Under the pieces are notes generated by a model. The model was not told the DNA's origin. It searched no databases and saw only the letters and a list, made by a program, of their open reading frames with translations. 12,911 nt of DNA from Clostridia bacterium (lineage in GTDB: Bacteria > Bacillota > Clostridia > Oscillospirales > CAG-272): NCBI GenBank assembly GCA_017408535.1, contig JAFQUL010000014.1, positions 1 to 12,911 on the forward strand, given 5' to 3'. Both the position numbers and the translations under genes were made by a program. Position 1 is the stretch's first letter; every line of letters starts with the position of its first letter. Shown here in pieces: positions 1 to 6,266 of this stretch.

Positions 1-2216
1 GTATAAACACCATCACTCAGCTCTGACTTAACTGCTGTTACACCGTCAAGGGTGATAGCGGCTTCGCCGAAGTAGTAGCCTTCCTCTGCACTGAGGACAG
101 CCTTGAGGTAGTACTGTACGTTGTGTGTTATCTTACCGTCTGCCGCAGTACCTGCGTCATCGGTACAAAGGCCGAAGCTGTCAAGCTTGATACCAGCAGT
201 GCCGGTAGTTACCTTAACACCGGAAGCATCAAGGTCAAGATCGTAGTCGGAAAGAGTGAGATCCACAGAACCTACCGCTACTGTGCCAACCTTTATGATA
301 TCGTATGTAGCAATATCGGCTGCGTTGTACGCACCGAGAACCCCGTTAGGGTCAACGGAAGCGAGAATAACAAGCCCGCTGCCGCCGGTAAGAGTTCCGC
401 CGAGAAGCTCTACCGCACTGTATTCAGCGTCAGAGTTAGTATCGGTAGATACAGCGGTAAGCTCACCGCCGTTAACTGTAATATTATTTGCGTATATACC
501 GGTCTTACCGGAAGTAACGTCGAGACCGCCGTTCTTTACCTCGAGAGTATCAGCACCGAAAATACCGGCTTCCTTACCGTTTACTGTTACGTTACCCTCA
601 ACGGTAAGATCACCGTCAAGCCATACCGCACAGTTTGCGGAGGAGGAAAGCTCAAGATTGCCGGTACCTATAGTAAGTGCACCGTCAATCATAAGTGCGT
701 AATCCTTTGCACTTATCTTACTTGTTCCGGAAAGGACAAGAGTCAAAGCACCGTCACTGACGATACCGTCAGCATCGGAGGCAAGATCAAAATCAACCAG
801 GTTAAGACGAAGCTCGCCGCCTGCCTTTTCAAGATAAGCACGATCGCCGCTTACTGCGGTTGCAGTAGAAGCGGTAGCACCCTCGGCGAGGTAATCGCCA
901 ACACCGAGTCCAATGCCGCCCACGTGTACTACGGGACGTCTTACATAAATATAATCGTAATCACCGAGTTTAGCTGTATCAAGAGCTTCGGCAGATGAGC
1001 CGCCAGAGCTAAGGGAAGCGGATACAACAAGGATAGAGTCCAGGGACAGAAGATCCTTATCGTCGATCTTAAATGCGCTGTAATCGGCATCCTTATCACT
1101 GTTAAGTGACTTTATAACAAGAGATTCAACAGGAGCATCAACAATAATTGCAGAACCGCTGACAATACCGTCATTACCCGCAGTGATATCAACATTACCC
1201 TTACCGATGGTAACGGGACTCATGGGGCTGTATATACCGTTGCCCTTGTCGGCCTTGATGGTAAGATCACCGCCGTATACAAACACGTCGCCGAGATCAC
1301 TCGAGACGGTGATGGCATTTCCTTCCTCACTTACTATATCAAGTGAGCCGCTGTTAAGAGTGAAACAGCCGATTCCAAGGTAGATACCGTCTGCTATTGC
1401 GGCTATTTCAACCTCAGCAGAGGTAACGGAAAAATCACCGCCGAAAATATTTACCGCAGGAGCATCCTCACCCTCAGAAAAAGCATTTACAGTACCGCCG
1501 GTAATAATGGCAGAGCCGCTTATCTCGAGAGCAGATGTTGCGGTAGCGCCCGCAATAAGAGTACCTGCGGAAACAGCAAGATCGCCGCCGGAGTACACCG
1601 CACCTGCAACGCCGTTACCGTTAGCACTTACCGAGCCGCCGCTGACGATAATGCTTCCGCCGACATTAAGTGCGGATGCCGCACCGGTCTTGACGTTTGC
1701 AGTACAGGAAACGGTACCACCCTTAACCAGCATATTGTCGCTGACGGATATTGCATCTCCTGCAGAGGAGGAAACAATAAGTCTGCCGCGGGTCACGGTA
1801 AGCACACCGCCACAGCTAACACCGGTAGCAGCGGTAATGTTGAGCATACCGGTTCCCTGAACGGTGAGATCGTATGCTGCATCGATCGCAACCTTATCGC
1901 CGCTGGGTCTTATAACGTTGTTTCCAACAAGAGTAATAACGAGATCACCGCTACTCTCGATGGCTTTATCCTCTCCGTTATAAACGTAACCGCTGAGAGT
2001 AAGCACACCGTCCTTGTAATACGCAAAACCGGAGGTCTGCTTATCAGTGGTGGGAGTAGTACTGCCGTTCTTCAGATACTGACCGTCAGCGACAGTAACA
2101 CCGCTGACAGTAATACTGCTTGCCGCCGCACCGACGGTGATCGCAGCAGCGGGAATGAGACCCGCTATCATCATAACCGCAAGAAACAAACTGATTAATC
2201 TGTTGAATTGCTTCAT
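1..2216 (-). CDS. Large secreted beta-helix-like surface protein, C-terminus off window
   Basis: An open minus-strand frame runs from ATG at 2216 to the left edge without a stop, giving 738 visible residues. The start follows GGAAGGA at 2226-2232 with 9 nt spacing. Residues 1-32 form a signal peptide: MKQFNR, a hydrophobic stretch (about 7-26), then VGAAA before the probable cleavage site, with no lipobox Cys. The rest is rich in G, S, T, V, D and N, with short recurring strands such as GDLTI, GGTV and NGGELT, typical of a right-handed parallel beta-helix. Two related modules follow each other: about 34-428 (begins SGVTVADGQYL, ends YDYIYVRRP) and about 429-644 (begins GIGLGVGDYLAEG, ends TYDIIKVG). 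From about 645 a different beta-sandwich-like module starts (YYLKAVLSAEEGYYFG). Similar Clostridial proteins are annotated as carbohydrate-binding or Cthe_2159-like, but that link is inference; no catalytic motif is visible. Likely exported and possibly wall-bound through an unseen C-terminus. Confidence 0.8.
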   Translation of the reverse strand, partial: MKQFNRLISLFLAVMMIAGLIPAAAITVGAAASSITVSGVTVADGQYLKNGSTTPTTDKQTSGFAYYKDGVLTLSGYVYNGEDKAIESSGDLVITLVGNNVIRPSGDKVAIDAAYDLTVQGTGMLNITAATGVSCGGVLTVTRGRLIVSSSAGDAISVSDNMLVKGGTVSCTANVKTGAASALNVGGSIIVSGGSVSANGNGVAGAVYSGGDLAVSAGTLIAGATATSALEISGSAIITGGTVNAFSEGEDAPAVNIFGGDFSVTSAEVEIAAIADGIYLGIGCFTLNSGSLDIVSEEGNAITVSSDLGDVFVYGGDLTIKADKGNGIYSPMSPVTIGKGNVDITAGNDGIVSGSAIIVDAPVESLVIKSLNSDKDADYSAFKIDDKDLLSLDSILVVSASLSSGGSSAEALDTAKLGDYDYIYVRRPVVHVGGIGLGVGDYLAEGATASTATAVSGDRAYLEKAGGELRLNLVDFDLASDADGIVSDGALTLVLSGTSKISAKDYALMIDGALTIGTGNLELSSSANCAVWLDGDLTVEGNVTVNGKEAGIFGADTLEVKNGGLDVTSGKTGIYANNITVNGGELTAVSTDTNSDAEYSAVELLGGTLTGGSGLVILASVDPNGVLGAYNAADIATYDIIKVGTVAVGSVDLTLSDYDLDLDASGVKVTTGTAGIKLDSFGLCTDDAGTAADGKITHNVQYYLKAVLSAEEGYYFGEAAITLDGVTAVKSELSDGVY

Positions 2217-2240
2217 ATCGTTTTATCCTTCCGAAAAATT

Positions 2241-2301
2241 TATCCCTCCAGGGATAACAGAGTAGGTCAGTGCAGATCACAAGCTGTAAAATGATACCTA
2301 C
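2241..2301 (-). promoter_or_regulatory. Structured 5' leader of the beta-helix protein gene
   Basis: Read on the minus strand, GTAGGT (2301-2296) plus ATCA (2295-2292) can pair with TGAT (2279-2276) and ACCTAC (2267-2262). This gives a 10-bp stem with an 8-nt bulge and a 12-nt loop. It is followed by a second hairpin, TATCCC-TGGA-GGGATA (2256-2241), about 10 nt upstream of the Shine-Dalgarno. I do not recognise a known riboswitch class; motifs of the c-di-GMP-I class are absent. It could be a translational control element or only mRNA-stabilising structure. Confidence 0.35.
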
Positions 2302-2313
2302 ACTCCAATATAC

Positions 2314-2342
2314 ATTATACATCTTAACTTACGTTATTGCAA
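2314..2342 (-). promoter_or_regulatory. Promoter of the beta-helix protein gene
   Basis: On the minus strand TTGCAA (2342-2337) and a perfect TATAAT (2319-2314) are separated by 17 nt. Transcription would start near 2307, leaving a leader of about 90 nt before the ATG at 2216. Confidence 0.7.
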
Positions 2343-2393
2343 GATTTTTCTTTCTGTTTTTTCGAAAACTTTTTGGTAAATTCAACCATGGCG

Positions 2394-2432
2394 AAAAATA
2401 AAAGAAGAGCTCCCATTATTTTAGGAGCTCTT
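2394..2432 (-). terminator. Rho-independent terminator of the 3D-domain gene
   Basis: A 9-bp perfect stem (2424-2432 with 2405-2413, AAGAGCTCC/GGAGCTCTT) with a 10-nt loop lies 16 nt past the stop codon at 2449. On the minus strand it is followed by a T-rich run (CTTTTATTTTTCG). It also insulates the beta-helix gene promoter just downstream. Confidence 0.85.
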
Positions 2433-2448
2433 TATGCAGATCATTATA

Positions 2449-3516
2449 TTAGTCAAGTATATAAGCGCGCATTCGACGTATGCCGAACGCTTTGCACTCT
2501 TCCTCGGTGGGAAGCCATATATCGATCTTATTATTCTTGATGCCTCCGCCGATATCCTCTGCGGAGCAAATGCCGTAGTCGCCGTAATTGCCTGTAACGT
2601 AAACCTTACTGCCGAGCGCGATGACCTTCTTATCGACCGCTATAACGCCGGGGCCGGTAGGCTTTCCGGAATAAGTAAGACCTCCGCCGGTATAGGCTGT
2701 GGCGCTTACGTCTATATAATAGGAATAGCTGTAGGTCTTTCCGTCACCGCCGACAAAGGTACCGCCGACACCGGTGGCAACCACCTTGTTGACAGGCTTT
2801 TTTGTAACGCTTTCGCTGATGACCGTCTCACTCTCAAGCTTACCGTTGACGTATTTCTGTCTGAGAACACGTGTGGAAACACCGTACTGACCTGCGGTGA
2901 CTACCTTTTGGGTACCGCGGGGAACAGTCTGCGACTCGATATATTCGGTTGAATACGGAATGTTATCCTTGATCGTTACATCTTTATACTCGGTTCTGGT
3001 CAGGGATATCTCCATGTCGTTTGTAAGTACTGAGTCCTCAGGATGGCTGAGAACGTCACCGCTATCAAGCTCAATATCAAGTGAATCAATAAACTCACCG
3101 ACAGTAAGCTGCGGCATATTACTGGTGATCACCCTGCCGTCACCAAGATCAATGGTAACGTTGACCGTGGGCTCAAAGCCTAAAAATACGCGGTTATAGG
3201 ATGAATAATCGGTATGGTTCAGTTTTGCGCTGGCATCATAATCGGCGGCAACAACACCGACGATCACCGCTGCTGCAGTGGCACAGACGGTAAGTGCTAT
3301 CATGACAGCATAACTGATAAGTACCGCGCGGATACCGCGGGGGCTGAATATCAAAGCAAGTGCTTTCCGCAAAAATCCGGGCATCCTTCTTTTTTGAGAT
3401 GCGGCAGTACTGCCGGCAGGATGGCCGCTGCTTGCGGAGGGGTGGGTGTCTGTAGTTTTTGGTGGGTTGGTGGTCTGATCTGTGGGCTTTGATATCGTTT
3501 TTTCCTGTATAAACAT
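2449..3516 (-). CDS. Membrane-anchored cell-wall protein with DUF348, G5 and 3D domains (YabE/YocH-like)
   Basis: 355 residues, ending in TAA. The start at 3516 (MFIQEKT) is chosen because AAAGGAGAG (3522-3530) sits just upstream; an ATG 13 codons earlier lacks such a site. Order: a Pro/Thr/Ser-rich cytoplasmic tail (1-45); basic KRR and RKAL stretches; one transmembrane helix (about 64-90); a DUF348 ubiquitin-like domain (about 116-173); a G5 domain (about 176-250, with IPYSTEYIESQTVPRGTQKV); and a C-terminal 3D domain (about 269-353). The three Asp that name the 3D fold are visible: D295 (AVDKK), D321 (SAEDIGGGIK) and D332 (KIDIW). Proteins of this kind act on or bind peptidoglycan outside the membrane, as resuscitation or murein-processing factors (YabE and YocH types; MltA-like double-psi barrel). 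It follows the rpsI terminator, so it is probably transcribed on its own. Confidence 0.88.
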   Translation of the reverse strand: MFIQEKTISKPTDQTTNPPKTTDTHPSASSGHPAGSTAASQKRRMPGFLRKALALIFSPRGIRAVLISYAVMIALTVCATAAAVIVGVVAADYDASAKLNHTDYSSYNRVFLGFEPTVNVTIDLGDGRVITSNMPQLTVGEFIDSLDIELDSGDVLSHPEDSVLTNDMEISLTRTEYKDVTIKDNIPYSTEYIESQTVPRGTQKVVTAGQYGVSTRVLRQKYVNGKLESETVISESVTKKPVNKVVATGVGGTFVGGDGKTYSYSYYIDVSATAYTGGGLTYSGKPTGPGVIAVDKKVIALGSKVYVTGNYGDYGICSAEDIGGGIKNNKIDIWLPTEEECKAFGIRRMRAYILD

Positions 3517-3617
3517 ATCAACTCTCCTTTCGCTGACCGTGACGGGTGAAGACACTCGGACACGGGTGCGTTTGGTCGTGACTCTGCAATAGCCGGGATA
3601 AACGAATCCTCTCTGCT

Positions 3618-3646
3618 CTTAAATTACGTATCTGACCCTCTGTCAG
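3618..3646 (-). promoter_or_regulatory. Possible weak promoter of the 3D-domain gene
   Basis: On the minus strand CTGACA (3646-3641, 5 of 6 bases) and TTTAAG (3623-3618, 4 of 6) are spaced by 17 nt, just past the rpsI terminator. It overlaps a small hairpin (TCTGAC/GTCAGA, 3631-3647). No better promoter is seen in 3517-3650. The roughly 100-nt leader to 3516 shows no riboswitch I can name. Confidence 0.3.
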
Positions 3647-3692
3647 AAAATTTGCGCCGCGCTACCCTCATAGAGGAAACGCGCGGCGCAAA
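3647..3692 (-). terminator. Rho-independent terminator of the rplM-rpsI operon
   Basis: A 12-bp GC-rich perfect stem TTTGCGCCGCGC/GCGCGGCGCAAA (3692-3681 with 3662-3651) is followed on the minus strand by TTTTCTG. A CCTC/GAGG pair can extend the structure inside the loop. It lies about 100 nt downstream of the rpsI stop. Confidence 0.85.
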
Positions 3693-3788
3693 GCAGTTCA
3701 CATACACTGTACCCTGCACCGCAGTGCACGGATACGTAAAACAATATATCGGACTTTCTCTTGTATAAGATAATAAGTCTCGCTGAAC

Positions 3789-4190
3789 TTATCTCTTTGA
3801 GAACTGAGAAGCGCGACGAGCGGCTTTGAGTCCGTACTTCTTTCTTTCCTTCATTCTGGGGTCACGAGTAAGGAGACCTGCCTTCTTAAGAAGGGGTCTG
3901 TAGTTCTCGTCAACAAGAAGGAGAGCACGGGCTGCGCCGTGACGGATAGCACCTGCCTGACCGGAGATACCGCCGCCCTTAACGTTAGCAACGATGTCGA
4001 ACTTGCCCATGGTATCGGTGATGCCGAAGGGCTGGTTAACGATGAGCTTAAGGGTCTCAAGGCCGAAGTACTCGTCAATGTTACGGCCGTTTATAGTGAT
4101 GTTACCGGATCCGGGATAAAGGCGAACGCGGGCTACAGAGCTCTTTCTTCTGCCGGTTCCGTAGAAATAAGGCTTAGCACTAGTATACAT
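3789..4190 (-). CDS. rpsI: 30S ribosomal protein S9
   Basis: 133 residues, the usual size for bacterial S9, which binds the 16S rRNA 3' domain in the small-subunit head and reaches the P-site with its C-terminal tail. Visible hallmarks: YFYGTGRRKSSVARVRL near the N-terminus, the family signature KGGGISGQAGAIRHGAARAL (71-90), and a basic C-terminus ending ARRASQFSKR. The start at 4190 has AAAGGAAG at 4198-4205, inside the end of rplM. It lies 16 nt downstream of the rplM stop, so the two are co-transcribed and probably translationally coupled, the standard rplM-rpsI pair. The stop is TAA. Confidence 0.97.
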   Translation of the reverse strand: MYTSAKPYFYGTGRRKSSVARVRLYPGSGNITINGRNIDEYFGLETLKLIVNQPFGITDTMGKFDIVANVKGGGISGQAGAIRHGAARALLLVDENYRPLLKKAGLLTRDPRMKERKKYGLKAARRASQFSKR

Positions 4191-4206
4191 TTTCTATCTT
4201 CCTTTC

Positions 4207-4638
4207 TTACAGAACTTCGTAGGGAGCGGGCTGCTGAGCCTGCTGCTTATGGTTCTCGCCTGCGTATACCTTAAGGCGGGTGATCTGATCACGGCCGAGA
4301 GAGTTCTTAGCGAGCATACCCTTAACTGCGAGCTCTACTGCAAGCTCGGGACGGGTGCGCATAAGAGTCTTGTAGTTAACTTCCTTAAGACCGCCGATGT
4401 AACCGGAATGGTGACGGTAGAACTTCTGGTCGAGCTTCTTACCGGTGAGAACAGCCTTCTCTGCGTTAATGATAACGACGAAATCGCCGCAGTCAACGTG
4501 AGGAGTATATTCGGGCTTATGCTTACCGCGAAGAAGAGTAGCGGCAGTTACTGCGGTCTTACCAAGGGGCTTGCCGGCAGCGTCAAGAATATACCACTTA
4601 CGCTCAATGGTTTCTTTTTTTGCCATGAAAGTGGACAT
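4207..4638 (-). CDS. rplM: 50S ribosomal protein L13
   Basis: 143 residues, standard for L13, an early-assembling 23S rRNA binding protein. Motifs: RKWYILDAAGKPLGK (13-27), LRGKHKPEYTPHVDCGDFVV (36-55), KKLDQKFYRHHSGYIGGLKE (67-86) and VKGMLAKNSLGR (105-116). The start at 4638 follows GGAGGA (4646-4651) with 7 nt spacing, so the MSTF form is preferred over the internal Met five codons later, although MAKK matches many homologues. It is the first gene of the operon with rpsI, driven by a consensus promoter and preceded by a probable L13 leader. The extra-polar tail after KVYAGENH (KQQAQQPAPYEVL) is ordinary variation. Confidence 0.97.
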   Translation of the reverse strand: MSTFMAKKETIERKWYILDAAGKPLGKTAVTAATLLRGKHKPEYTPHVDCGDFVVIINAEKAVLTGKKLDQKFYRHHSGYIGGLKEVNYKTLMRTRPELAVELAVKGMLAKNSLGRDQITRLKVYAGENHKQQAQQPAPYEVL

Positions 4639-4678
4639 TGATGGATCCTCCGTTTTGATTTTATGTTAATTTATTATT

Positions 4679-4724
4679 ACGCAATCGCAGGTGCGTGATG
4701 GCACAGCTATGCCATTGCAACGTC
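4679..4724 (-). ncRNA. Probable L13 leader (autoregulatory r-protein leader)
   Basis: Between the promoter and rplM the minus strand folds into a stem ATGGCA-TAGCTG-TGCCAT. Flanking segments ACG+TTGC and GCGA+CGT (bulged) can pair around it. It carries a single-stranded CACGCACC stretch that I associate with the Firmicutes L13 leader family. In that family ribosomal protein L13 is proposed to bind its own mRNA leader and lower expression of rplM-rpsI. The family match is from memory; a covariance-model scan with RF00555 would decide. Confidence 0.55.
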
Positions 4725-4728
4725 GATT

Positions 4729-4757
4729 ATTATAACACACTGCCCACTACTTGTCAA
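4729..4757 (-). promoter_or_regulatory. Promoter of rplM-rpsI
   Basis: A fully consensus sigma-A promoter on the minus strand: TTGACA (4757-4752), 17-nt spacer, TATAAT (4734-4729). The start point would be about 4723, at the first base of the predicted L13 leader. This matches strong growth-linked expression. Confidence 0.92.
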
Positions 4758-4918
4758 TAGGAAAAATGAAAAAAAATTCGGATTTTTTAATTTAGTTTAT
4801 AATTACCTCGTTTTTCCTTCGTTTTTCTCACGTTTTCTCCCTCAGAGCGCTTTTCAAAATCATTTTTTTGTTAATTTTGCACCGCAAAATATATCGAAAG
4901 GTTATATTCCGTTTCTTA

Positions 4919-4947
4919 TGTACAAATCGGCATTTATATGATATAAT
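4919..4947 (+). promoter_or_regulatory. Promoter of the HAD phosphatase / membrane protein / SBP unit
   Basis: TGTACA (4919-4924), 17-nt spacer, TATAAT (4942-4947). The -35 matches 4 of 6 bases, the -10 is perfect. A 7-bp hairpin ATTTTGC-ACC-GCAAAAT (4874-4890) sits about 30 bp upstream and could be an operator or chance. The remaining divergent interval with rplM (4758-4873) is AT-rich and shows nothing else. Confidence 0.55.
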
Positions 4948-4999
4948 ATAATTCAATAAGGAATAAAACTATAATAAACTACCCTTTGGAGATAAAACA

Positions 5000-5812
5000 A
5001 TGGAAATTTCACTCGAGAAGCTTCACTCAAAAAAAGCCTTTATATGCGATATGGACGGTGTTATCTATCACGGCAACCGTCTGCTCCCAAGCGTACCCGA
5101 GTTTGTTAAGTGGCTGGAGGATACCGGAAAGGATTTCCTGTTCCTGACCAACAGCAGCGAGCGCTCCCCAAGAGAGCTGGCACAGAAGCTTGAGCGTATG
5201 GGACTTAATATCAGCGAGGATCACTTCTACACCAGTGCCCTTGCAACCGCCGCTTTCCTTGCGGGACAGTGCCCCGGGGGCAGTGTATACGTTATCGGTG
5301 AGCCGGGTCTTGTAAACGCGCTTTACGATGCGGGGCTTACAATGAACGACTACAACCCGGACTACGTGGTACTGGGAGAGACCCGCTCCCTCAGCTATGA
5401 GAAGATAGAGCACGCCGCAAGCCTGGTCATGAAGGGTGCAAAGCTTATCGGCACCAACCCAGATATGACCGGTCCCAGCGAAAAGGGTATCATTCCCGCC
5501 TGCCGTGCCCTTATCTCCCCAATCGAGCTTACCGCAGGCAAGAACGCATATTTCGTCGGTAAGCCCAACCCCCTTATGATGCGCCACGCTCTGAAGAAGC
5601 TCCAGTGCCACAGAGTAGATGCCGCCATAATCGGTGACCGTATGGATACCGATATCATTGCAGGTATTGAGAGTGAGGTAGACACCGTGCTGGTGCTCAC
5701 CGGTGTTACTACCCTTGACACCATAACCAACTTCCCCTACCGTCCCTCATATATTCTTGACGGTATCGGCGATATTCTGCAGGACACCGTAGTAAAAAAG
5801 GAAGTACGGTAA
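5000..5812 (+). CDS. HAD-IIA (NagD-type) sugar-phosphate phosphatase
   Basis: 270 residues. The start follows TTTGGAG with about 8 nt spacing. HAD motif I is ICDMDGVIYHG, with nucleophile D17 and acid/base D19; motif II is LTNSS (T50, N51); motif III includes K188 in VGKPNP; motif IV is IGDRMDTD with D213 and D218. The C2 cap between motifs II and III carries TNPDMTGPSEKGIIPACRAL, typical of the NagD / p-nitrophenylphosphatase / phosphoglycolate phosphatase branch. The enzyme is cytoplasmic and Mg-dependent; substrates in the family are small phosphosugars or nucleotides and cannot be told from sequence alone. All catalytic residues are present. It heads a plus-strand unit with the next two genes (42-nt and 10-nt gaps), which may mean sugar-phosphate handling linked to uptake, but that is inference. 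Confidence 0.92.
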   Translation: MEISLEKLHSKKAFICDMDGVIYHGNRLLPSVPEFVKWLEDTGKDFLFLTNSSERSPRELAQKLERMGLNISEDHFYTSALATAAFLAGQCPGGSVYVIGEPGLVNALYDAGLTMNDYNPDYVVLGETRSLSYEKIEHAASLVMKGAKLIGTNPDMTGPSEKGIIPACRALISPIELTAGKNAYFVGKPNPLMMRHALKKLQCHRVDAAIIGDRMDTDIIAGIESEVDTVLVLTGVTTLDTITNFPYRPSYILDGIGDILQDTVVKKEVR

Positions 5813-5854
5813 CGAGTCACAACAACACGAAGGGAGACGGCATATAACAAATAT

Positions 5855-6256
5855 ATGAAAGAAAAGCTCCTTTTATTTATATTTTTCCTTTGTGCGGCGG
5901 CGCTGCTCCTTACTGCGGCCGCGTGCTATTCTCTTTTTGCTGTGTATTTACTGAAATACTTTGACTCAGCCGCCTGCCTTCTCATCCCCTTAGCTGTAGC
6001 AGTCACCGGGATGAGCTTTGCGGTATATCTGCTGCTTGAGCGCATAGCGCTCAAGTGTACCGGAGTAAGCCGCACCGTATTTGCTTTGGTCACCCTGCTC
6101 TTTCCCTTTATCCTGTTTTCGGCTGCAGTTATCTGCTCACGTATTATCGGCATTGCCCCCGTGACCTTTTCCGGCGGCACTGCCCTTTCACTTACTCTGA
6201 TGCTCATCATCTGCGTAAGATATCTTTTAGGTTTATCAAGTAAGAAAACGAAATGA
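5855..6256 (+). CDS. Small four-helix integral membrane protein, unknown function
   Basis: 133 residues, highly hydrophobic, with four probable membrane segments at about 4-33, 39-61, 73-95 and 106-127 and a basic C-terminus (SSKKTK). I recognise no family. The only ATG that opens the frame is at 5855, but the best Shine-Dalgarno (AGGGAG, 5831-5836) is 18 nt upstream, unusually far; no in-frame ATG, GTG or TTG lies nearer to it. Translation may therefore be weak. It sits 42 nt after the HAD gene, and its stop codon overlaps the GAGG ribosome-binding site of the solute-binding protein gene, which suggests operon membership. It is too small to be an ABC permease and lacks an EAA loop. Confidence 0.75.
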   Translation: MKEKLLLFIFFLCAAALLLTAAACYSLFAVYLLKYFDSAACLLIPLAVAVTGMSFAVYLLLERIALKCTGVSRTVFALVTLLFPFILFSAAVICSRIIGIAPVTFSGGTALSLTLMLIICVRYLLGLSSKKTK

Positions 6257-6266
6257 GGTACAAAAA

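Noticed and set aside
123..998. 291-residue plus-strand open frame
   Set aside because: It reads in exact codon register opposite the beta-helix gene; its Cys/Thr/Val-rich product mirrors the GGN, ACC and GTA codons of the real gene, and it has no plausible start signal. Frames at 256-702, 1183-1383 and 1507-1860 are shadows of the same gene.
3517..3555. Longer start for the 3D-domain protein (MSSPVTVSERRVD extension)
   Set aside because: The extension is encoded across the strong Shine-Dalgarno AAAGGAGAG that serves ATG 3516.
3517..3650. c-di-AMP (ydaO) riboswitch before the 3D-domain gene
   Set aside because: These riboswitches often precede cell-wall genes, but the leader of about 100 nt is too short and lacks the conserved ydaO core sequences.
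5027..5611. 194-residue minus-strand frame
   Set aside because: Antisense to the HAD phosphatase, whose catalytic motifs confirm the plus strand as coding.
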